Positions 1 through 12,262 are shown, numbered from the stretch's first letter. The stretch is 64,000 nucleotides of DNA from Diogma glabrata (GCA_963693315.1 CAVNZG010000974.1:176299-240298), one strand, 5' to 3'. Translations and numbers: made by a program. Notes: generated by a model from the sequence alone, not told the origin.

Positions 1-33
1 GCTTCACTTGTGTCTATTGACACATGATCAACA

Positions 34-411
34 ATTAATTCAGTAAATTATATGTGATATAACATCACCCGATGGAAAATCTCTCATCAAGAATAATATA
101 AGAACTGAATCTAAAAATTATGGTGCAAATTATGAAACTTTTTGCAATCCATACAATTTTCGAGCAATCTAGTTTCGAACCAATGAGAAAATTTTAAACT
201 TTAAAAAAGTTTATCATTCATCAGATAAACTCTACCAAAAAATGTCAACGTTAATTAATATAAACCAAAAATTAGGTTACAACTCTAGCGATGGATTGCA
301 AAAAGTTTCATAATTTGCACCATTATTTTTAGATTCAGTTCTTATATTATTCTTGATGGGAGATTTTCCATCGGGGTGATGTTATATCATAAATAATTTA
401 CTGAATTAATC
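34..411. mobile_element. Foldback/MITE-like long inverted repeat
   Basis: The arms at about 34-152 and 291-411 are near-perfect reverse complements of each other. The left arm contains ATCACCCGATGGAAAATCTC and the right arm its complement around 360-385. The spacer of about 140 bp is AT-rich and has no coding sense. The structure is that of a non-autonomous foldback element or a hairpin MITE. No transposase and no clear target duplication are visible, so the superfamily is undetermined. Confidence 0.8.
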
Positions 412-1189
412 GTAAATATTCACTCAAAATGCTGGCATTCTTAGACCCGGCTATTGGATTAATCTCAAACATCAGCCCTATGCATGTTTTGATCTATTCT
501 TTTTCATCTAACTCTTTTTGGTTTTATTTCTGTGTTATATTCGCCATTACTGGACTAAACGCATATACATCCCTCAAAGCGCATGCATCAATGTAAAGTA
601 TTGTAAAGAATTGATAAAATGTGTATGATATGATATTTGGCTTGTGAATTATTTAAGTTAAAAAAGTTAATTATACTTTATTTTGTTGTTATCCGACAAT
701 TGATTCGAATAAAAATTACAATTTGACCATATTTGAGAACAACATATAATCGGGATTGATAAATGCAAATAGTTAACATAACAGGACGCTAAACCGTTTT
801 GTATTGCGAGTATGAGGTTCCATAGTAAGACATTTGCAATTGTGACGCCGAATAAACGAATTTTTACGTTATTGTGTTAAATTTTTGTGTGTACTAATGT
901 GTTTTAATTTTAATATAAATTTCATATGTAAATTTATTTAACTTTAGAGACCTTTACCTAATTGCTCTTCCTGACTGCCAAATGATACCAATATTACAAT
1001 TTCTTTCAACATTTTTATAAAACTAATAAAATAAATTAAATTAAATAACAATAAAAAAATTATAAAACTAGTTACTTAAAAACAATAACAGTTTCCACCA
1101 CTTATTTGGAAAGCACGGGCATCGCTGTGGGGCACCAATTCTAGTTTAAAATAAACTAAAATAAACTATACAAGATTTTAATTACAATC
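412..1189. other. AT-rich non-coding stretch
   Basis: No open frame with recognisable protein similarity, no RNA gene and no strong repeat was seen. Base composition is AT-rich, like the surrounding non-coding DNA. Confidence 0.6.
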
Positions 1190-1412
1190 TACACTGGAAG
1201 AAAAAATTCGGTCACTACAATCTATTTTGTGGCAACCGAATAGTTCCTCCCACAATAACCTCGAATTCGGTGGTCTTTTCTTCAAAACCCAAATTTGAAG
1301 ACACGAATTGAAGGCTTTCAACCGAATTGAAGAAACGACAACCGAATGTGATGTCATCGTGTACACATAATCCCTGTGCAAACCGAATGACCGAATTTTT
1401 TATCTCAGTGTA
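1190..1412. mobile_element. Short MITE with about 25-bp terminal inverted repeats
   Basis: The left end (1190-1214) and right end (1388-1412) are inverted repeats with only a few mismatches. The outer bases read TACACTGG on the left and CAGTGTA on the right, compatible with CACTG termini inside a TA target duplication. The interior repeats the motif ACCGAA several times in both orientations. It is about 223 bp with no coding capacity. The class is uncertain; a Tc1/mariner-type or CACTG-ended family is possible. Confidence 0.75.
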
Positions 1413-1597
1413 CGCTGTAAATTCTTACTATATATGATAAGATGCAAATTAATAAACTATCTACTAATTTTGTATGTCACTGTGTAAACGTTGATGAAAA
1501 CTCGATAGCCTCACCATAAAGGGCCGATCTTACTACCCGGGTCTACTAAGTAAAAATAACAAAAACTAGTATTATTTTTAAAAAACCAATACTATCC

Positions 1598-2370
1598 CAA
1601 GTCGAATTTTCGCTACTCTTTAAAATCTTTAGATTCTACGTTTTAGATTTTATAGTATTTTAATGTAACTTATTTTCAATACAAAAATAACTTTTACAGA
1701 AAACCTCCAAAAGCGAGTTACCGGAAACAATTATATTTGAGTTGTTAAATAGGCGTTACAAATTTAAAATAAAAACCCTGTTTTAGTCCTAAATAAACTA
1801 AAAAAAAATTAGGTCCTACTAATTCTACTTTATATATAGAATATTTAGGTTTTAATAAGTATTTTGATACTTATTAGTCTTAGAATGTTGTAATATTAGA
1901 TGTATCCTCAATCATACCTGCTCTCAATGATGTCTGATTTAAAACTGAAATTATTTTATTTTTCATTTTAACCAATACATAGTCTGAAAATAGTTTTTTG
2001 AGATTTTAATTAGATGTTCAATAGTATGTTTTTAGATTTTGTACGAGTTAATAAGTTTATCGAGAGTAAATGTTCTTATTTACATGCAATAAAAGATGAA
2101 AAAACTAAAATAGGTTCACCTGAGAATGTCTACTACTTAAATCGTAGTTAAAGTTTGACTCGGGATATTACACGAGCCGAAATTTAACTACTCTTTAAAA
2201 CCTACAGATTCTATTATTAAGAGTATTTAATTACAACACATTTTCATACAAAAATAATCTAAAATCCCGTTTGAGTTATTAAATAGGTGTTAAAAATAAA
2301 TTTAAAATATACTCCTTTAGTCCTAAATAAACTAAAAACTCACAAAGTCCTACTAATTCTACTATATATG
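1598..2370. repeat. Diverged direct repeat pair
   Basis: Two diverged copies of an AT-rich unit, about 1598-1850 and 2168-2370, share ordered blocks: CTACTCTTTAAAA, AGATTCTA, ATACAAAAATAA, TTAAATAGG, TAGTCCTAAATAAACTAAAA and TCCTACTAATTCTACT. The copies are old and differ by many indels. No coding sense was seen. They may be the remains of one tandemly arranged element or of decayed LTRs. Confidence 0.65.
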
Positions 2371-2455
2371 TATGTTCTATCTGTTTTGTTTTTTTTATTA
2401 ATTAGTTAGACATGTACAGGACATTAATAATCACTGTTAGAATAGAATCACCCAA

Positions 2456-2528
2456 ATGCCAAAAAAGTGGGGGTAAGAATTTCACTTTTGGCTCATGAAT
2501 GTAATACTTAGGTCTTTCAGACCGAAGT
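2456..2528. repeat. Isolated terminus of the AT-rich ACTTCGG/CCGAAGT repeat family
   Basis: This stretch closely matches 27280-27346, including GCCAAAAAAGTGGGGGTAAG and TTCACTTTTGGCTCATGAAT, and it ends in CAGACCGAAGT. That end motif also closes the AT-rich elements at 24.8-27.4 kb. It is read as the conserved 3' terminus of a dispersed element whose body is not recognisable here. Confidence 0.65.
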
Positions 2529-3139
2529 AATATGGTGGTCAATTCAATCAAAGTGGCGGTTGCAAGAAGACGTTATTTTTTGTTGCTTGCTGTCAATTTT
2601 TTATTTACAGTTTTATTCAAATTAAATTATTTTATATCAAATTGTTATTTTAAATTATTATTTTAATACAATTTTTTAATTTTAGGATCCATATTCTGCA
2701 TATTAATAATTATTCTTTTTCTTTTTCTTTTGTAGGTAAGAATTTTCTAAAAAACGAGATTGGCGAAAATTTTATTGGCATACAAATTATAAAGGATATA
2801 AGAATTAATAGTATTGTACGAAAAAATTTGAAATCAGATAAGTTTTTCTTACAATTTGAATATTTATTTATTTGTAAATCTTTTGTTAGTGTCGTTGATA
2901 ATTTTATTTTAGTTTCTGTCCTTTCACGGTCTGCTTTTAATCAAATTTTGTTGTTTGGCTTGGTTTAATCTTTTTGCTTCAAACTTTCATGTCTTTGAAC
3001 CACTAATTATTTATCCTTTGTTTGGATTGACGATTTTGACAGTTAAACTTAGACTTAGTATCAAGTTATCTAGCTGTTAGAATTGTCAATTTAGATATCA
3101 ATTTTGATCTTTTATTTGGTTGTTTGTTGGAATTTTTTT

Positions 3140-3192
3140 AGGTAGATTTCATATAAAAATCTATTAGGTAGATTTCATATAAAAATCTACCT
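3140..3192. repeat. Short tandem/inverted duplication
   Basis: A 28-bp unit containing TAGATTTCATATAAAAATCT occurs twice in tandem. The unit is partly self-complementary (AGATTT and AAATCT), so it can also form small hairpins. Confidence 0.6.
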
Positions 3193-3288
3193 ATTGGTAT
3201 GTGCTTCATCTCGGAATTTCGGAAAAATTTTGGTGCCAAACGACTATATATGATAAGCGGAGACGGAAAATCAAAATGAAAAAAAAAT

Positions 3289-3315
3289 TTATATATATAT
3301 ATATATATATATATA
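3289..3315. repeat. (TA)n microsatellite
   Basis: An uninterrupted AT dinucleotide run of about 27 bp, preceded by an A-rich stretch. Reading frames through it are artefacts. Confidence 0.9.
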
Positions 3316-4330
3316 ACGATATGAGATATAACGGAATTTGGCGGCACTCTCACGGTCGCATTTTTCGACCTACACCAAAATAATTTTTTGTATGTGTTCC
3401 GGCAAATAATGTCTTGGACAAGTTCGTGAACTGGCCATATCCGGGTACCAGTTAAGCGGCTAGAGCCTAAAATGTCGAATAATCTAGGGCGCTATAACTT
3501 CCGTATGAATCATAATATTTTAATAAAATTTATAAATATTGAATATTTGAACATATTTCTATCATTTTTATCCAGATCAGGTTCCAGGTTCCTCAAAATC
3601 AGCTGTTTCAAAAATTTGCTAAACTTTGCTGCCCTTGATCTAGCTGAAATGGCCAAGCTCATAGTTGAAAACTTTTTTTCACGTATTTAAAATATAAATC
3701 TTTCCAAAATTTCAAAAATAATAGTTTAAATTTAACGGTTGAGACCCTACGGCTGTTGAAATAAAAACAAACGCAAAAGGCAATGCTTTCATCATGTTTC
3801 AGTTTATGTTATTTAAATTCATCTTGGCTTTTAACATACTTTTCAACTATAGCCTCAAAAAATTTCAGCTTTCTAACCCAAAAGGTTCCATTTTTATAAG
3901 CATTATAATGCAACCCTTACAAGAAAAATATCAACCCATTTAATACCATAGAAAAATTATCAAAATCTCTTTTGTTTTTTTTATTTTTTTACTAAGTAAC
4001 CGTTTGAAAAAAGATTAAATAAGAACAAAAAAACACAACAACAAAAGATGATTTTGAAATAAAATTGTTTGATAATGTTATAAATTATGTGTGATGGTAT
4101 AATTGTAGTTGTGACGTAGTTCATTTGATCTTTGGTGGATTTAATATGTTATTAAAAGTAGTTTAAACCAACTTAAATAAAACTGTTCCGAAATTGTATT
4201 GATGGAGTTAGTTCGGATAATGTATTTAATTTGGTTCGATAATATTTTTGAATTATTCTGTTTCTACTTATATTTTTTATTTAAACTAATCTGACTTATC
4301 TAATTTTATTTGGACACAAAACCGTCTGGC
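3316..4330. other. Non-coding stretch, nothing recognised
   Basis: No convincing gene or repeat. Short open frames here have no recognisable domain and sit in AT-rich DNA. Confidence 0.5.
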
Positions 4331-4410
4331 CCCGAAATCTACCTATTTCTAGCGGATATACCTGCCGCTGGGATTTTTAGATTTATTTTTAGATTTAATT
4401 GTAATTTTAA

Positions 4411-4803
4411 ATGGCGAAATTATCTATCAGTTTTGCTAATATAAGAGGATTGAACGTCAACCTTAATGCGGTGCACTTTTATCTTGTGAATCTTAGGCCT
4501 AATTTTTTTTTTTTAATGGAAACGATTATCAGCGCGAGAGCTGTATCGTTGGACAAAAGTAAATATTTTTGTCCTAACTATGAGCTTGAATCTTCATTCT
4601 ACTTTAAGCATGGTGTTTAGGCGTTTATTAGAAATTCTGTACCATACTTATTTGAGAATAAATAATTTTGAATTAAATTCAAAATTTCACAATATGTTTT
4701 CCCTTAAGATTACCTGCTCTATAATCAAACTCGGTTTGTCTTTGGATTGTATCGCTCGCCCAACTCACCGGAGAACATAAATTTATTTCATGACATATCT
4801 AAA
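4411..4803 (+). pseudogene. LINE endonuclease, N-terminal part (Jockey/CR1-type), broken
   Basis: The frame from 4411 reads as the beginning of an apurinic-like endonuclease of a non-LTR retrotransposon: FANIRGLNVN near residues 9-18, then a LxPNxxFLMET segment matching the usual ALTET-type catalytic glutamate block. The open frame stops at about 4620. A shifted frame then continues with the blocks FSLKITC and LYRSPNSPENINLFHDIS up to about 4800, where similarity ends abruptly. Upstream, 4340-4410 is likely its 5' untranslated region. The remainder of the endonuclease (GDFN block) resumes at about 6606, so about 1.8 kb of other DNA splits it. Family assignment rests on motif recognition only. 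Confidence 0.75.
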
Positions 4804-6605
4804 TAGATAGATAGGTTGTAACGCTATGGCCATTCATGTTTCACCTGAACAAGTAGTGTTGGTCATCTAAGGCCAGAGTGATCTTGTCTTAAACACTGCA
4901 TTTAAGCCATTAGCGTTTCTCAGAATCTCTGATTGAATTCATTGGTGGGCAGCACATTTCCCGGCTAGATGACAGCCTCTGGGTCGGGGTCTTCCACCAT
5001 CCAATGCAGAGCTAGAAAGTGCTGCTGAAAACTAGCTTTAAAAGCTACGCTGGAAAACTTTAATTTCATTCGAAACCAAAAATGTTGATAAAGTTTTATC
5101 AAATTTATTACACATACTATTGACCTGTAGACAAAACCCTGATGAAAAAAACACCACGCTATTTATGTCATCCTATTGTTGATATTCAGTCATCCAGATG
5201 ATCAGATGTCAAAGATCATCTACTCAACCCACCCATAACCTAAATTGATTTCACTTCTGCTTGAAGGAAATCCCATAATCTCTATGGAGCTGCAAGAAAC
5301 TTAAATCACGTACATATGATGGCTTTTACCACATCTTTGATTTCACTTCCATTTTCTTTTAAAATGGATTAAAAGCAAGCTCATATCAAACAAAACATTC
5401 GAGGCACTATTATTTTTAACACGATTCTGAAAACAAATAACTATTAACACTTCAGTTGTGGAAACCAATCGAATCAAATCAGAAATAAAATTGATTTCTA
5501 AGATACTTATATTATATATTTGTTTTTTTACTATATTTTTAATTTATTTTATTACACACAAAATATAACGGCATGCAAATGTATATACGTATTATAATTA
5601 TAACGCTGATCAGCTATTTATCAACTTAAAAGTTAAATCATTTTATAATAAAAAAAACAATTAAATATCTCAATAAATAATATAAATGACGAATATATAA
5701 AGTAATAAATTAATATCTAACCTAATTACAGTAACTTATAAAGAAATTTATGAACATCTAATTTATTTCCTGACTTGAATTTGTTTAAAGTTTATATTTG
5801 TTATTTATATTTCTTCTAATTTTTCATGGTATTCTTCTCAATCACTTTTCTTTCGTAGGTCTATTGACCAAAATATAGTGTGACGGGACACACAAATAAT
5901 AATAATTTACAAAAAAAACTCACCAAGAAGCACTCGGTTTTTAATGGCTTTTTGATTTGTTGTATTAGCTTGCATATCTTGTTTGATATGGATATACTAT
6001 GTACAAGAATGAACAAGGATGTTATGTACAAGAATCAATTTTACCACTTACAAATTATTGTTCTTATTCAGTGGGATTTCCTATCCTTCAGATGGATGCA
6101 AACCGCGTGTGCTTCTAAAGCAACAAAATTAGAAACAAAAATTTAGGCTATACAAAGAAAATTCACAAGAGATAGGCACAAGTCCTAAATATCTATATTG
6201 ATTACATACCTTGGCCGAAATTGATGTTCAGGTTAAAAAAAACACAACAAAACTTTGTGAACGGTGCGGTATCAATTATATTTTATTTTAAATTTATTAA
6301 ATCACTTTTAAGTGCACCGATCTCTATTAACTACACAAGTGGTAATGGACAATTAAAGTCATCCGGCTAATTGCAAATATCTACAGGATTTTCGAATTAC
6401 AAAAAAAAATTCGAATTTATGATACCAATCCAAAATAAAATATTCTGTTTTGTGTTTTCTTTAACTTTTTCATTTTTACAATAGATGGATCGTTAAAAGC
6501 TTAACATACAGTGCGTGATGTAAAACATGATTAATTAAATCAAAAGAAAAAAATTATAATAATGCAGTGTTTTAGATAAAAATAAATTCTGTAGTAATGC
6601 CAATG
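4804..6605. other. Unclassified insertion inside the LINE
   Basis: This segment separates two halves of one endonuclease domain and carries no recognisable protein. AGGTTG occurs just inside the left junction (about 4812) and just after the right junction (about 6611); this could be a short target duplication but may be chance. The left third is less AT-rich (around 4840-5060), the rest is AT-rich. One frame at 5880-6146 is open for 88 codons without a recognisable domain. Confidence 0.5.
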
Positions 6606-8315
6606 CTACAAGGTTGACTGTATATCCTAACGCTAAAATTATAATTCTTGGTGATTTCAATAAAGAATGGCTTACACACAGCTCTAAAACTGATGAATTA
6701 AGTAAAGAAGCTGAATTTTTTGCTCTTCATCATAATTTCACTTAGATAATAGATCAGCCTACCAGAGTTCCTGACATTCCTGCCCAAAGTGGTAACTTGC
6801 TCGATTTGTTTTTGATAAATTACCCTTCGTTGGTTCAATTTAAAGTATCATAGTCTTTGGGTGGATCAGATCATAATTTGATCTCCACAATATACAAGTA
6901 CCTAAGCAGTTTAAAGCTAATCCTAGGCTGTTTGGGATTATAAAGCTGCAAAGTGGCAGGGACTTAGAGATTTCTTTAAATGGTTTCCCTGGAAACGCAA
7001 CTGTCTTTCCAGCTAAGATCCGATGGGTATGCGTAGGTTTGTTCCAAATAGTTTGATTGTTCCGAAGGTTGATCGATGGTTTTCAAGTAAATGCAAAACA
7101 GCAATAAAAATTAAAAAAAAAAGTCAATACTTATAAGGCATCTGGATTCCTCCAATTATCCTTAAATCTTTTGCTAAGGAGTAAGCACCAATCCTAACTA
7201 CAATTTTCTATTTGTCATATAAGAAAGAGATTTTTTCTGATATATGGAAAATGGCTAGTGTACAACCAGTTCCAAAGAAAGGTGCTAAAACGGATCCAAG
7301 AAACTTTAGACCTATATCAATTTTGTCAGTTGTTTCTAAAATATTTGAGAAATATGTTAATTTTAATATTATGAGCTGAGTCGTCAAAATTACCTAATGA
7401 AAGACAATACGGATTCCGTAAAAGAAAAGCGACGGGAGATTTACTTTCTTTTGTCACGCATATCTGGAACAAGTCGCTTGAAAACCATGGTGAGACTTTT
7501 AGTATTGCGCTTGATATTGCCAAAGCGTTTGACAAAGTATGGCACAACAATCTTATTTGCAAATTGAGATGCTATGGCTTAGATGAGCAACTTATTTTTT
7601 GGTTACAAAACTTTATTTCTGAACGAAAATTTCGGGTCAAAGTTGATGGTGTTTCATCGAATATCTTTTCAACTAATGCTGGTGTTCCTCAAGGTTCCGC
7701 TTTATCACCTACTCTTTTTCTTCTCTATATTGCTGACTTGCAGTTAATTCTATCCATAGTTTTGCTGATGATAGCGTCACATGAAATGCCAAATTTGTAT
7801 GCACCATCAAATCTTAATGTCGCTAGATCAAACTTGATAGAGTCATTAAATATTGATTTAAAACCCATCTTAGATTGGGGAGTTGCTAACAGTGTTGAAT
7901 TCAACACAAGCAAAACTCAAGTTTGTCATTTTTCTAGGTTATCAACACCTAATCCGTTTTTATTAAAGTTTGATTCAAATGACCTTGAAGAGAGAGAATC
8001 TGTTAGACTTCTAGGAGTTGAGATTGAAAATAATATGAAGTGGTATTCTCATATTTTTAGCCCAGCAAAGAATGCTGTTCAAAAATTAGGATTTTTAGGT
8101 CGTTGTCGTAAGGTTTTTAATAGCTTCTTTTAATATCTAAAGTGTCTTTTAATATACATATAAATCATTTATTCGTCTCTGCATAGAGCATTCTTCTCAC
8201 ATATGGGGTGGAGCCTACATAAGCAGCTTGAAATGTCTTGATTCGATACAGCGGACAGCTGTTAAATTTATCGGCAGCTCGACTCTTACTAACGAGCTTG
8301 ATTCCTTGCATTCTT
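6606..8315 (+). pseudogene. LINE endonuclease C-terminus and reverse transcriptase (Jockey/CR1-type), broken
   Basis: The region starts with an endonuclease block containing ILGDFNKEW (about 6645-6665) and GGSDHNLI (about 6860), each in a frame broken by stops. The RT domain follows: PVPKKGAKTDPRNFRPISIL at about 7265-7325, then QYGFRK, the ALDIAKAFDKVWH block at about 7505-7545 and GVPQGSALSPTLFLLY at about 7680-7730. The catalytic FADD is at 7761-7772, in a frame shifted from the preceding block. The longest open part is 7564-8133. A C-terminal block with WGGAYISSLKCLD lies near 8200. Several stops and frameshifts show it is dead. Similarity ends near 8315, so the 3' end is missing. Confidence 0.85.
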
Positions 8316-8535
8316 ATTAGTATTGACACGAAATGGGAGGGTGTCGTACAAAAAATTAAAAATTTTTTTTTTAAGGTTCAGAGTACAGCCTCTCAACATT
8401 AAGTGACCGAGGGCACGCCCTAGAATTGATCGATTGATTTCAAATTTTACAAATAATATTTTTATGGGTATTGCCACGAAAAAGGGGGGTGCCGCAAACT
8501 GTACAGTTAAAAAAAATTCTAGAGTAACCTAAGGG
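8316..8535. repeat. Diverged tandem repeat, about 145 bp period
   Basis: Two diverged copies begin with TATTGACACGAAATGGGAGGG (about 8320) and TATTGCCACGAAAAAGGGGG (about 8470). No coding sense. Confidence 0.45.
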
Positions 8536-8550
8536 CCACCCGAGTGGATA

Positions 8551-8754
8551 CTTTTTACATAATTGACTTTTTATCCGATTTCTACCTGGCCGAAATTAAT
8601 TATAAATGCATGAACTAATCGAGTACCGTAATTAAATTACCTATTAATGATAATATCTGTCATAAAATGGGAGCACAGTAAAGCTTATTAATAGTTAAAA
8701 TAATTTTTAAAGGAAAACAGGTAGAAAAGGGAGAAAAAGTCAATTATGTAAAAA
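8551..8754. mobile_element. Hairpin MITE-like inverted repeat
   Basis: The left arm 8551-8588 (TACATAATTGAC, then TTTCTACCTG) and the right arm 8718-8754 (CAGGTAGAAA, then GTCAATTATGTA) are inverted copies of about 37 bp. The spacer is AT-rich. It looks like a small foldback or MITE element of unknown class. Confidence 0.7.
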
Positions 8755-8849
8755 CAATCCGCACCACAACTTCAAATACTTAACTTGTATCCTTAAAATA
8801 ATTAAATTTCTATAAAACAAGAATTCGGACGATTTTAGTGAAATAGACT

Positions 8850-9049
8850 NNNNNNNNNNNNNNNNNNNNNNNNNNNNNNNNNNNNNNNNNNNNNNNNNNN
8901 NNNNNNNNNNNNNNNNNNNNNNNNNNNNNNNNNNNNNNNNNNNNNNNNNNNNNNNNNNNNNNNNNNNNNNNNNNNNNNNNNNNNNNNNNNNNNNNNNNNN
9001 NNNNNNNNNNNNNNNNNNNNNNNNNNNNNNNNNNNNNNNNNNNNNNNNN
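8850..9049. other. Assembly gap (200 N)
   Basis: Exactly 200 undetermined bases, the conventional size for a scaffold gap of unknown length. The RTE-like LINE on its right side runs into it, so the 3' end of that element is not visible. Confidence 0.99.
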
Positions 9050-9366
9050 TCTCTCGCTGGCGTTTACATCCCATGGAGGGATTTTGGTCTCTGCAATAGG
9101 CTTCTAATCATCTCGTTCCATGACCATTTGACCCCAGTTTCGACATCCTATATCACAAAAGTCTTGGATGATGACATCACGCCAGCGTTGTCTAGGTCTT
9201 CCTCTTCGACGAACACCAGCTGGTTGTTGTTGGGACGCTTTTTTAATCATTCTATCTAATGGTGCTCTTTCTACATGACCAAACCATCTAATCCGGTTGG
9301 ATTTAATGAATCCGATTGCATCGCAGCCTCCAAGAAGCTGTCTGATTTCATGATTCATTCGGATTC
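9050..9366 (-). pseudogene. RTE-like LINE, C-terminal block
   Basis: The minus strand encodes the typical tail of RTE/BovB-type polyproteins: IGFIKSNRIRWFGHVER, then RRGRPRQRWRDV, then a VMERDD block. After the DD the expected tryptophan codon is TAG (an in-frame stop), but the frame continues with KPIAETK. The sequence then enters the N gap. It is the downstream part of the same decayed element as the RT at 9368-11115. Confidence 0.85.
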
Positions 9367-9367
9367 T

Positions 9368-11115
9368 TTACTGATTTTCAGCAACTTTACTTGGACCATA
9401 AATTGTTCGTGTTACCTTCCTCTCGAATGTTGATAGAATTCTACAATCGGAGGTAGTCAGTGTGCAGTTTTCACTTCCAAAGGTAAGCACAGGTCGGATT
9501 AATGCTTTGTAAAGTGAGAGTTTGCACGACTGCGAAAGATGTTTTGATCGCAAAAGTTTTGAGTATGGGTAGAAAACTCTGTATGCGGCTGAGACACGGG
9601 CTTTAATATCTGCCTGCATGTCATTTGACGATGTTATTACGGACCCGAGGTATTTGAAGTTTTCTACACGTTCCACTCCATAGTCGCCAGTATTCAGAAT
9701 TCAGATTGCCGGGAGGTATATTCCTGGATGTTGTTAAAAGTTTAGTCTTGCAGGTGTTAATGCATAATCGAAGTCGTTTAGCATTTCTTTCAAGCTGAGA
9801 GAGACTATCTTTAATATCGCTTGTTCCACGTCCAAGAAGCGCATAGCCAAGAATTTGACTAGTTTTGTTAAATATGCAGTTTTGTGTCTCAATGCGGCTG
9901 TTTCTTATCGCGTACTCAAGCGCCAAATTAAATAGTACGGGCGCGAGTGCACCACCTTGTCGAACACCTGAAGTTGTATCAAAAGAGTTAGAAACTGACC
10001 CTTCGATTACTATTCTACAGTTTGATCCCGTTGTTGTGAATTTGCACAGAGAAACAAGTTTCGCTGGAATACCAAGGCATATGCGTGCACACCAGAGGTT
10101 GTCGCGGATGATGCTATCATATGCTTGCTTGAAATCAACGTAGAGCTGGTGAATGCTGATGTTGTACTCCCAACATTTTTCCAGAATCATCCTTAATGTA
10201 AAACATTGATCTGTGGTTGAACGGCTGGCACGAAAACCACACTGATAGTCGCCATTGATAGATTCGGCGAACGGAATGGGCCGAGCGAGTACGACATTAG
10301 CTAGTATTTTGTATGCAGTGTTCAACAGTGCGATTCCACGATAATTCGCACACTTTAGGCGGTCACCTTTTTTATGCAGCGGAACAATGAGAACTGTTTT
10401 CCATTCAGCAGGTAATTTTTCGTAAGACCAGAGCTGCTCCTCCATTCTTAAATAGTTCTGTAAGGATTCTATCGATACCTGGTGATTTGCCATTTTTAAT
10501 TTTTTGATGGCAGCTTCCACTTCTTCTATTGTTTGGTAAGGGATAAAAATTTCCTCACTTGACGGAGCAATTGCTGTAGTAGGATGAAATTCATTCGTCC
10601 TATTCAGTAGGTCTTGAAGTGGATCGCCATAATGCCAGCACATCACGTTCACTTGTTGGTAGCTCGTTGTTTCCATTTTTGATGGCTGTAGATCTTGGAT
10701 GAAAACCTTTTGTCAGATTCCGTGCATTGGCAAAGCACTCTTTCGAATTTCCACTAGCCGCATGTTGGTAGATGTTTGCGATACAGCTCTTCATGTGTTC
10801 GCGTTTCTTTTTCCGTATGAATTTTGCTGAGGCTTTTCTGGCGCATAGATAATCAGTTTGAGAGCTTTGGGTGTTTCTTGTTAACCATTTTTCTCGTAGT
10901 TTTTGTTTGTTGTCTATGCTTTCGCGGCACTCGTCATCAAACCGTTCGTTACGTGATTTCGGTGGTTGTTTTCCGATTGTAGTTTGTGCTGCGGATATGA
11001 TGGTTGATTGAAGCGTTTGCCATTCTTCTTGTTTGTTTAATGGCATCTGAGACGGAATTTCATGCTCTTCTAGGCTTTGGGCTACTATTGTCTGATATCT
11101 TTTCAATGTTTTCAT
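9368..11115 (-). pseudogene. RTE-like LINE reverse transcriptase, frameshifted
   Basis: Three overlapping minus-strand frames cover one RT: 10600-11115 (linker, basic), 9621-10676 and 9368-9676. Recognisable blocks are VPLHKKGDRLKCANYRGIAL, CGFRASRSTTDQ, the LYVDFKQAYDSI palm block with one catalytic aspartate, and TTSGVRQGGALAPVLFNL. The block that should carry YADD reads ILGYA and then LLGRG, so both catalytic aspartates are lost by a small deletion. The thumb region continues at 9368-9676 with NFKYLGSVI and ALIRPVLTFGSE. The enzyme cannot be active. Confidence 0.88.
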
Positions 11116-11282
11116 GTGTTTAAATGCTTTGACATTCTAGCGCACAATCTTTTTTGCTTGCCTACTAAATGTAGATGATAATTTGCACTTGTACTTAAAG
11201 ATGACAAGCATATGATCGGTGTCCATATAAGCACGTCTGTATGATCGAACGTCAATTACACTTGTAGAGTGTCTCTTAGAAA

Positions 11283-12089
11283 TCATGACATGATCGATTT
11301 GATTCTCAGTTCTTCCATCGTTTGATTTCCACGTTGCTTTGTGGATTCTCTTATGAGGAAAGAAAGTAATAGATCATACATCATAGCCAGTTCAGCTGCG
11401 TGAAAGCCGTTATTGTTACTAGTATGATGCAAGCTGTTAGGGCCGACATGTGTTTTAAGCTCTGCACTTCTACCAATTTGCGCATTGAAGTCACCTACCA
11501 CGATTTTTATATCGTGCCGCGGGATGTTATTGATGACTTCTTCGAGTTCTAGAAAGAACAGGTCTTTAATGTCATCTGCTTTGTCTTCAGTAGGTGCATG
11601 AACATCGATGATCGTTACATTAAATTTTTGCGTGTGGATTCTCATTGTGCATATCCGCATATTAATTGGGCAAAAGTCAATAACATGTTGATTCACGCGA
11701 CGATGTATGAGAAAGCCAACTCCAAATTCTCCTCCGTTTTCATGACCGCAATATTAGAGAGTGTATCTCCTGGCTGTTTCGTGGATTCCACTCTCTGGCC
11801 ATCTTAGTTCTTGTAACGCCACTATATCTAGTGTATAACTATTGATTTGGTTTGTAAGTTTTACTAGATCTCCTGGTCTTCTAAGGCTTAGCACGTTCCA
11901 GGTTCCCATTTGTAAATCGTAGTCCGGGTACAGTTTCCAAGGTCGTTTCAATAATGAATCCGAGATAATCGAGGCCTGTGTACAGAATTCATGACAAATA
12001 GTTTTTGAAGGAAATGGGGTGTTAGCCCTTCGCCCAACCCAAATTTTCGTGAATGGGTTCGTTCTGCATCTTAAGGTCACCAGAAACAA
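11283..12089 (-). pseudogene. RTE-like LINE endonuclease, frameshifted
   Basis: The minus-strand frame 11754-12089 carries MGTWNVLSLRRPGDLVKL and DIVALQELRWPESG, the first catalytic blocks of an apurinic-like endonuclease of the RTE group. The frame 11283-11696 continues with NVTIIDVHAPTEDK and KIVVGDFNAQIG. The two halves are separated by a frameshift near 11700-11750, and a further shift separates them from the RT. Host proteins annotated as craniofacial development protein 2-like in insects often derive from this type of sequence; here the downstream RT shows it is an element. Confidence 0.85.
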
Positions 12090-12100
12090 CCTTTTTACAT

Positions 12101-12262
12101 GTTTATATAGCGAGCCGCTTGATCGAAGACAGACGCCCGCTACAAACCGCTCCTAACATGGAGAACAGATGCTTATTACACGTTTATATAGCGAGCCGCT
12201 TGATCCAAGACAGATGCCCGCTCCAAGCCGCCCCTAACATGGAGAACAGACGCTTGAGTTGC
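12101..12262 (-). repeat. 81-bp tandem duplication in the RTE-like LINE 5' region
   Basis: GTTTATATAGCGAGCCGCTT starts at 12101 and again at 12182, giving two units of 81 bp with few differences. The array lies just upstream (minus-strand sense) of the endonuclease frame, where LINE promoters often form tandem monomers. A promoter role is inference. Confidence 0.8.

Noticed and set aside
5880..6146. Protein-coding gene of 88 codons
   Set aside because: AT-rich, no recognisable domain, lies in an unclassified insertion.
9104..12089. Host craniofacial-development-like gene
   Set aside because: The endonuclease is followed by an RT and a typical RTE tail, all broken; it is a LINE.
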